From: a virus
Virus record (IMG/VR): IMGVR_UViG_3300037247_000790
Coordinates: 1 to 61,675 of that record
Length of the DNA stretch: 61,675 bases
Reading direction: 5' to 3' (one strand)
In this document: positions 57,101-61,675 of the stretch, in pieces
Numbering within the stretch: position 1 is the stretch's first letter
How the letters are laid out: every line of letters starts with the position of its first letter
Position numbers and translations under genes: made by a program
The notes under the pieces: model-generated
The model's input: only the letters and a program-made list of their open reading frames with translations
What the model was told of the DNA's origin: nothing
The model's database searches: none

Positions 57101-57696
57101 AGGTTTGGAAGCCGATACCCGCCTCCACCTTCAAGCCACGCGCCGACATCTGTACTCGGACGGGTGAAACTCATGCCTTGGAAGCGGAGAAGAGAACCAC
57201 TTCCAGCACTGCTGCCTGGGTTATGCGAGATAAGGGGATCGGTATCTAGACTAGTTCCAACTGTGAATACCGGACGGGGGCCTCCAGCAGACAACACAAC
57301 AATTCGTTGATCTGTTCCCAGTGCACTTAGATCATGCGAGGCTTGGATCGTCTCAATATGCGTGGAGCAAATCCAAATGATCTGATTCTCGCCCGTTGCG
57401 ATCGCTCTCTCAAGGGCGCCGCTTCCACCAAAGAGCGTGAGATCACTTCCGGTTCCATCAGATGCCACTACCATATCTACGTTGGCGAAGGTTCCGCCAA
57501 TTACTGGGTGATCAACAAGATGTTCTGGCCACTTGTCGCCGTCCCAGTCGCCAGGCTCTCCTGGGGAAGATAGAAGGGGGGTAGATCCAGTGGGGTGCCC
57601 GTGGTAGTCCTTACCTCCTCCTCTGACCGCATCAAGAAGAGACATAGGCATAAAGGCGTGACCGTGATAGTCAACAGTTTCTTTGTCTTCAGCCAT
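54145..57696 (-). CDS. Tail spike/fibre protein with parallel beta-helix region
   Basis: 1183 residues from ATG 57696. Residues about 60-420 carry pectin-lyase-like beta-helix coils (VVVQITDQGGVTENVAIVG; FIFANNVVEDFTA). Three copies of a phage fibre motif follow: HGLLSGLSDDDHSIYALLAG, HGNLAGLADDDHTQYLLVAG and HGSIAGLGDDDHSVYALLAG, two of them extended by GRSGGQ.LIGGT.SG.DLTL. The C-terminus is a beta-rich end. It lies directly after two tail proteins. Expected role: host-receptor recognition, possibly with depolymerase activity, though no catalytic pair can be assigned. Confidence 0.8.
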   Translation of the reverse strand: MAEDKETVDYHGHAFMPMSLLDAVRGGGKDYHGHPTGSTPLLSSPGEPGDWDGDKWPEHLVDHPVIGGTFANVDMVVASDGTGSDLTLFGGSGALERAIATGENQIIWICSTHIETIQASHDLSALGTDQRIVVLSAGGPRPVFTVGTSLDTDPLISHNPGSSAGSGSLLRFQGMSFTRPSTDVGAWLEGGGGYRLPNLELIDVEFDGSASAWSILLDVFTNASSATVRNFKLIRCKGRTKIDDLIKTRGNAATLGDTIIHGSEFASIDTIQNRNTSTAPDIGINILITDTVFHKITGYAWQRTFDNTTGRFIFANNVVEDFTAAADLINLGTSGSNNVRDAVIADNFIYCSTGGAVVVQITDQGGVTENVAIVGNALRGPGSGTAILVDTSDDVLILNSYRDWDTNVGGAAAAGTGGDHGLLSGLSDDDHSIYALLAGRSGGQALIGGTGSGDDLTLESTSDATKGSVQIVSGTTFEVNDANYALALVSSNPRITFAANDYFEYNRSSNYFSWVIGSTEYARLNATKLDLLNSAYLDANDVQLPLIGSPTFTHLQHMNTLFHSAGWFSGGTISDAGSATINVTSGTGAFRASDGPTAQLRFGDWAASNGLAITANSIRYIGVEDGTPPAIVVRETNNFNFNTDFPLGTVVNESGTLHVQNTPWEIGDHADFMIQRLRGTMPIARDKEVGGLIFSETGTRNVVVTAGQLWRGLTPFVVSAIDTDPGGAADTFDTYSADGRKATGVAAWPNEQYDDGDSTLQDMDNNRWANLWWYIELDGELVMVYGTNQYTSAAKAGEEATPNTLPNRLQVHAILAARFIFQKSAGTAGEILSAFDTPFSVLGVTDHGNLAGLADDDHTQYLLVAGSRAMTGDLNMDGSNIDNGGVIFLKEQAEADGNVAGSGQLWVNTATPNELYFTDDADNDREIAYAGGAFHDGFSDFVGNEHIDHTSVTLTAGVGLSGGGDISANRTFTVDLNELTTETSIAADDFLAMVDVTDSGSGKITFANLEAALDHGSIAGLGDDDHSVYALLAGRSGGQTLIGGTASGEDLTLQSTAHATRGSVFLGSSSKLELNETTGQLKLPTTGANAGLLIGTDVQLYRSAENVLALPAGDNLDLIQGYIQMEDMSPPVFPGSGEIRVFARISGSRMQLVGVGLTGEECIICDVANVAAPAAVLTLNWIE

Positions 57697-57697
57697 G

Positions 57698-59866
57698 CTA
57701 ACCTCTGGGAATGGCAGGAATGCCGCGTTCGACGGACGACTCGATCGAAGAGCCTTCAACGATCTCGAAGTCTGCGTCCACGGCAGTAAATGTTGGCCTA
57801 CGGGCTGTGGTATCCAGTGTCATTGTATAGCCAATCGTCCACTGGAATTCAGTGCCACCACCCGTGTCCTCTGGGATCTCTATGACGGCAGGCATTCGAT
57901 TGCCCATTGCCTTCCGTGACCATCGTTCGGTGGGCGAATATCTCCAGTAGAAGAAGGAGTTGCTAACACCATCGAAATTCCGTCCGAAGACACGAATTTG
58001 CCTTAGCCTTGTAGTCCGTCCCTTGGAGGGAGTGATGAACGGCATTTCGGCCAGCCCTGCTGGACTAATGAATGGCCAGCCTTGAGCTAGTCCACCTTCG
58101 AAGAGGAAGACAGCTCGCCGTCCGATCGCCACGATCTTGTTGTCAGAGTTACCGTATGAGCCTCCAGGCTGTGCCGTGATGAGGAGGCTGATGTCATCCA
58201 CATCTGTTTGCGCTGTCATAATTGCGCCCAGATCATGCCAGACTGAGCCACCATTCTGCATCTGGCCCCCAAGCAGGAGATGAGCGAAGCATCCTGCGCG
58301 ATCCATACCGTCTTCGGGAAAGTTTGTCGTATCGATTGACGGACGCCAAGGAAGTAGGTGAACCTGAGCAATTTCGACGTTTGCGTCTAAGGCAGCGGAA
58401 ACCAAGAACCTCATGTAGAAGCATGACTGCGTATCCGCACTGCCCCCAGAGGTGATATTGCTCATCGTATCCTCTGTCCACGTCAGGGCAGCAACGGGAT
58501 CTTGGGTCATCATAATCATGTGCGTCTGGCCCAGCGTCGCAGCGGATACATCTGTAAAATCTCTGATTGTGACAGACACCCAGGCGGAACCATTCCAGAC
58601 CTCAGCAGATAACGTAGCCGAGTTGCCATTGGGCGCAGTTACTACTAGAAGCACCCCCTGAAAAGGTCTCGGATGGCCAATGTAAAAGTAGTCTCCATTC
58701 GCTCCCGTGTCTTGTGAATCTAGTACTGCTACGGTAGCATACGATCCATCTCCCATGTTGGAGGTGTAATCGGTAAAGTTAGCTTCATTATCTGTAGTGC
58801 GGAAGAACCGTGTGCCCAGCACGTCTGCTCCGTTGTCATCTGCACCGCCACGATGAGTAATCTTTGAGTTGAAGTTGACTCCTCGCGTGCGAAGGGCGAA
58901 GGTAAGCGAGCCAGGGCCACCGTGGAAGGATCGTGCGGCAGTCGTGATGCCCATGATTCCATATGGAGTCGATGCCATTGCCGCAAAGGATTGCTGGGTC
59001 GTATCCAGATCAGGTAGGGCTTGAGCGTCCCACGGGCTGAAGTCTCGGATATTGAACCCATCAAACATGATCGCACCACCCCGTCCGGCTGCGATGATCA
59101 GCGTGTTGCCAATGGAAAACGCTACCCGTCCATTATCAGGATGAGGCATCATCTCCCATGCCATCATTCGATTCTCCCAAAGGTCTCGATTTCGGTTGTA
59201 AACGAAAATGCCTTCAGGCTTCATAACGATAGGAATACCACGAATACCATGTATGCTGTTGATCGGGGTCTGTGGCCAGCCAACCGTGGTTACAGATGAC
59301 CAATTTGCTGCCACGAAGGGATCGGCACCTGGGAGAGTGAAGGCAACTCCTGACCACGTACCCCCTGATTGGGAAACCGAGCCGTACAGGAATCCGCTAA
59401 TAGACGCAAGTTTGTCTCGTACGAGAGTTCCGGCGGCGGTTGTGACGGAGTTGGCAAGATTCATGCGTTGGATATTATTCGATGCCCCTTCCCCAACGTA
59501 TAGGTAAGGTATGCCGGACCCATCATCATGTAGTGCTGCGCCGCTTGCATTTGCGGCTAGTGCGGGTGATCCAATGCGTACTTGAGCCCCATTCTTAATC
59601 TGAATGATCTCTCGTCCAGCTATGTAATAGATGCAAGGCGTGACCTGATCCGAATCAACCCATTCGGTTGCATAGGAAGGCGCACGATCTAACGTAGTGG
59701 GGGCGGCGATCCTCGTAATGAAGTCGCCAAAGCGCATCTCGGAGGGGACTGTGAGATCGAATCCGCGAAGGACACGGTTATACCGATGGGGTCGGCTTCC
59801 TAGCCTCCCGTCGCCAAACCCCAGATGTCCCGATTCGAATAGAGGTAACGCAAATACGTCGCCCAT
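57698..59866 (-). CDS. Large tail protein with propeller-like repeats
   Basis: 722 residues, mainly beta. Repeated segments of about 50 residues with aromatic/G strands (GIFVYNRNRDLWENR; AFSIGNTLIIAAGRGGAIMFDGFNIRDFSP; KIVAIGRRAVFLFEGG) suggest a beta-propeller or multi-sandwich. It sits between the 439-residue tail gene and the spike, a position where short-tailed phages place nozzle or tail-hub proteins. Identity with T7 gp12 is not shown by any motif. TAATG start on the previous stop. Confidence 0.6.
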   Translation of the reverse strand: MGDVFALPLFESGHLGFGDGRLGSRPHRYNRVLRGFDLTVPSEMRFGDFITRIAAPTTLDRAPSYATEWVDSDQVTPCIYYIAGREIIQIKNGAQVRIGSPALAANASGAALHDDGSGIPYLYVGEGASNNIQRMNLANSVTTAAGTLVRDKLASISGFLYGSVSQSGGTWSGVAFTLPGADPFVAANWSSVTTVGWPQTPINSIHGIRGIPIVMKPEGIFVYNRNRDLWENRMMAWEMMPHPDNGRVAFSIGNTLIIAAGRGGAIMFDGFNIRDFSPWDAQALPDLDTTQQSFAAMASTPYGIMGITTAARSFHGGPGSLTFALRTRGVNFNSKITHRGGADDNGADVLGTRFFRTTDNEANFTDYTSNMGDGSYATVAVLDSQDTGANGDYFYIGHPRPFQGVLLVVTAPNGNSATLSAEVWNGSAWVSVTIRDFTDVSAATLGQTHMIMMTQDPVAALTWTEDTMSNITSGGSADTQSCFYMRFLVSAALDANVEIAQVHLLPWRPSIDTTNFPEDGMDRAGCFAHLLLGGQMQNGGSVWHDLGAIMTAQTDVDDISLLITAQPGGSYGNSDNKIVAIGRRAVFLFEGGLAQGWPFISPAGLAEMPFITPSKGRTTRLRQIRVFGRNFDGVSNSFFYWRYSPTERWSRKAMGNRMPAVIEIPEDTGGGTEFQWTIGYTMTLDTTARRPTFTAVDADFEIVEGSSIESSVERGIPAIPRG

Positions 59867-61185
59867 TAGAGCCTTAACTGGTGTATGTGAATTGTCCGCT
59901 CGCGTTCCTGCTGTGGCTTCGCTTCTGGGCCAAACTCACGCTCGTATCTTCGAAGGTATTCCTCAGCAATGGCCATGCTTCGCTGCCAGAATTCAGCCTC
60001 TTCTGGTTGCTTTTGTAAGTACTGTTCCGCAAGGAGCTTGACCGTACCTGCGGCAACGTAGTCCAGAGGACATTCAGTTATGGCAGCATCTCCGGTCGTG
60101 CGGTTAGCAACTGACAGATACGCCGTAGACAGCGCATCGTAGTAGATCCGCTCCTCAAAGAAGTAGGGCCAATGCACCATCGGATGATCGTGGTCAAACT
60201 CGGCTACGACGGCATTACGGACTTGTCGCATATCAACAGAAGCGACTTCAACCGTCCGCTCGACGCCAAGGTGAACTGAGCCACCGACCCTTGTGTGCGT
60301 TTCCAAGTAGTGGACTCCGCCTACATGCTTGCGGGAGACGATTCTTGCGGGTAACTGCAGTCTATAGTTACTATCCCAGTGGAAGTTAACCGGCCCCCAC
60401 TCTATGGTTGCGTTGGACTCCTGCCCGATCAACCGAATGGTGATCTCTCCGCAGCCAGAAGGTACCTGCCCCGTCACCTCAAAGGCCGTCCAGCCTCTGA
60501 GAGTTGTTGTTAAGTCCGTGCCCGATAATTCGATGTTGGCCCCGTTGGTAATGTCACGCACCAAGATTTGCGCCGTCCCGACTCGGACACTCACGGGCAC
60601 GAACAGGTAGAAATGCTCCGAAGGACGGACGTACATGGATGCGGACTCGATATATTCATTAGCAACAGTGTTGGTACCAAGGATCGCATTCCGCCAGTGT
60701 TCATATGGGAAGCTAAGCGTCTGGATCGCAATTGTAATATTCCCGCTAGACGCCTGCCAGTTGTCGGCTCCTACAGCATCTTCAAAGTCTGCATTGGGAA
60801 CCCACGATAGAGGCTGGAATGCCCAGGTCGAACACAGCCGCGTGAGAGCCCCGTCACGGGCTCTATCTACGTCATCGGGGTCGATACCCTTCCGCCAGAT
60901 TTCGTACGTGTCAGCGGACGCCACCGCACTGGAGAAGTCAGATGTGACATACAGTTGCCCATTGTCCATGTCCAAGTAATCGACCTTACGTTGTTCATCC
61001 TCTGGCGCACCGGAGCCACTGGTGATTCGAACGTAGCATCCGTCAAAGGCTGTAGCAGCCCATGCAGTACCCTGCAGTCGGAGGGTATCCGTAATGTAGG
61101 ACGCAGCACCGCCTGTGGCCGCTCCGAGCAATCGAATGAGGCCCCATTTCTCCAACTCTTCTCGAATCTGTTGGCCATTCGCCAT
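59866..61185 (-). CDS. Tail adaptor/structural protein candidate
   Basis: 439 residues from ATG 61185, immediately after the sulfotransferase stop. Beta-rich middle (LFVPVSVRVGTAQILVRDIT; GWTAFEVTGQVPSGCGEITIRLIG) resembling a carbohydrate-binding-type jelly roll. The C-terminus is helical (TVKLLAEQYLQKQPEEAEFWQRSM, then REFGPEAKPQQERERT). The order of this gene, then 57698, then the spike, suggests an adaptor or gatekeeper. This is inferred from position. Confidence 0.55.
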   Translation of the reverse strand: MANGQQIREELEKWGLIRLLGAATGGAASYITDTLRLQGTAWAATAFDGCYVRITSGSGAPEDEQRKVDYLDMDNGQLYVTSDFSSAVASADTYEIWRKGIDPDDVDRARDGALTRLCSTWAFQPLSWVPNADFEDAVGADNWQASSGNITIAIQTLSFPYEHWRNAILGTNTVANEYIESASMYVRPSEHFYLFVPVSVRVGTAQILVRDITNGANIELSGTDLTTTLRGWTAFEVTGQVPSGCGEITIRLIGQESNATIEWGPVNFHWDSNYRLQLPARIVSRKHVGGVHYLETHTRVGGSVHLGVERTVEVASVDMRQVRNAVVAEFDHDHPMVHWPYFFEERIYYDALSTAYLSVANRTTGDAAITECPLDYVAAGTVKLLAEQYLQKQPEEAEFWQRSMAIAEEYLRRYEREFGPEAKPQQERERTIHIHQLRL

Positions 61186-61675
61186 TTAGATTTTGATTAC
61201 CTCTTCAATTGGAAGGTCTTCGATAGAAACCTGCGGGCCAACGGACTGGGAGCAGCGGAATTCTTCAACCTCATCTGGGCCAATGTGGATGAGGGAGGAG
61301 TCAGCGATCTTCAGCCAAGCAGCACAATACTGTGACAGATTATGATCCTCTCTGAGAAACGGAAGGGTATCCCAGACATGTTGGAACTGCTCCACACTCC
61401 ACGGATAGGCTACGGGCGCCCAGTCAAGATTCTCCAGCACCAGTGTCTCCAGCAGGAATCCATAGTTGAACAGCGTGTCCACCCTTCGCTCATTCGGAGT
61501 ACCCCCGCCGAAGGCCACCTTCTCGTTCGAGATCGACACTTCAAGTGTATTCCGCATGCAGACGATCGTGAAGTCAGGCCTCTTCCCGCCAGCCATTAGC
61601 CATAGAGCTAACCATCTACTCATTGTGGGATTCTTAACAACTTCCGGTAGTCCCTCGGAGACCTGTGCTACACTC
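61186..61675 (-). CDS. Sulfotransferase-like protein, C-terminal part
   Basis: This is the continuation of the gene starting at 429 (bases 61546-61675 repeat 1-130). The unique part 61545-61186 codes for the C-terminal 119 residues (…IVCMRNTLEVS, then DWAPVAYPWSVEQFQHVWDT; closing IEEVIKI). It includes the FTIVCMRNT stretch, a plausible equivalent of the 3'-phosphate-binding strand. The total protein is 262 residues. The next gene starts on the following base. Confidence 0.7.
   Translation of the reverse strand, partial: SVAQVSEGLPEVVKNPTMSRWLALWLMAGGKRPDFTIVCMRNTLEVSISNEKVAFGGGTPNERRVDTLFNYGFLLETLVLENLDWAPVAYPWSVEQFQHVWDTLPFLREDHNLSQYCAAWLKIADSSLIHIGPDEVEEFRCSQSVGPQVSIEDLPIEEVIKI
61546..61675. 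repeat. Terminal direct repeat, right copy
   Basis: Matches 1-130 with one difference (A at 61672 against C at 127). See the left copy; it marks where the sequence closes. Confidence 0.95.

Noticed and set aside
57698-61185. T7-type tail tube genes gp11 and gp12
   Set aside because: The order and sizes would fit a short tail, but no signature residues are visible, so only general tail roles were given.

Overview
This window is one complete unit of a tailed double-stranded DNA phage (Caudoviricetes) from a bacterial host. Bases 1-130 recur at 61546-61675 with one mismatch, and a sulfotransferase gene reads in frame across that join. The molecule is therefore circular, or linear and circularly permuted with terminal redundancy, with a unit length of about 61,545 bp. 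Landmarks are the terminase pair (22249-24040), portal (19459-21567), scaffold and major capsid (8307-10278), a 1709-residue internal virion protein and a family A DNA polymerase. No sheath, tail tube or tape-measure gene is recognisable, so a short-tailed (podovirus-like) particle is the best guess. No integrase, repressor, tRNA or phage RNA polymerase was found, which suggests a virulent phage using host RNA polymerase. The host cannot be named; AGGAGG-type ribosome sites, sigma70-like promoters and frequent TTG and GTG starts indicate a bacterium.

Layout: two opposed transcription units diverge from a noncoding region at about 28.0-28.6 kb and converge at about 51.2 kb. The leftward (minus) unit runs 28 kb to 1, across the join, then 61.6 kb to 51.15 kb. 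In order it carries small Zn-binding proteins, a large inverted repeat (26018-26237), terminase, portal, internal virion proteins, a LAGLIDADG endonuclease, the 1709-residue protein, scaffold, capsid, a glycosyltransferase, an Arg-rich peptide, two lectin-like paralogues, four tandem paralogous virion-type proteins, a sulfotransferase, tail and fibre proteins, and two small membrane proteins. A set of near-identical promoters (TTGACG, 18-bp spacer, extended TGG, TATAAT-like) punctuates this arm.

The rightward (plus) unit starts with about fifteen small proteins, many with paired cysteines (28.6-32.4 kb). It continues with replication and repair: family 4 uracil-DNA glycosylase, a DPPY methyltransferase, DNA polymerase A split in two frames, an XPD/DinG-like Fe-S helicase, a Cas4-like nuclease, a RecA-like (Sak4-like) ATPase, an ERCC4/XPF-like nuclease, an MT-A70 methyltransferase, an HELGH peptidase and a DnaQ-like exonuclease. 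It ends with an amidase endolysin, a holin candidate and nucleotide-metabolism genes. Genes are tightly coupled through ATGA, TTGA, GTGA and TAATG overlaps.

Most notable: a perfectly spaced 60-100-60 inverted repeat filling an intergenic gap upstream of a leftward promoter; a family A polymerase broken at motif A by a +1 shift with a ribosome-site-like sequence at the break, and with a zinc-ribbon insertion; a small gene broken twice in the same direction; a probable ADP-ribosyltransferase-like domain inside the ejected virion protein; the repeated promoter set; and an XPD-like/XPF-like/UDG repair combination.
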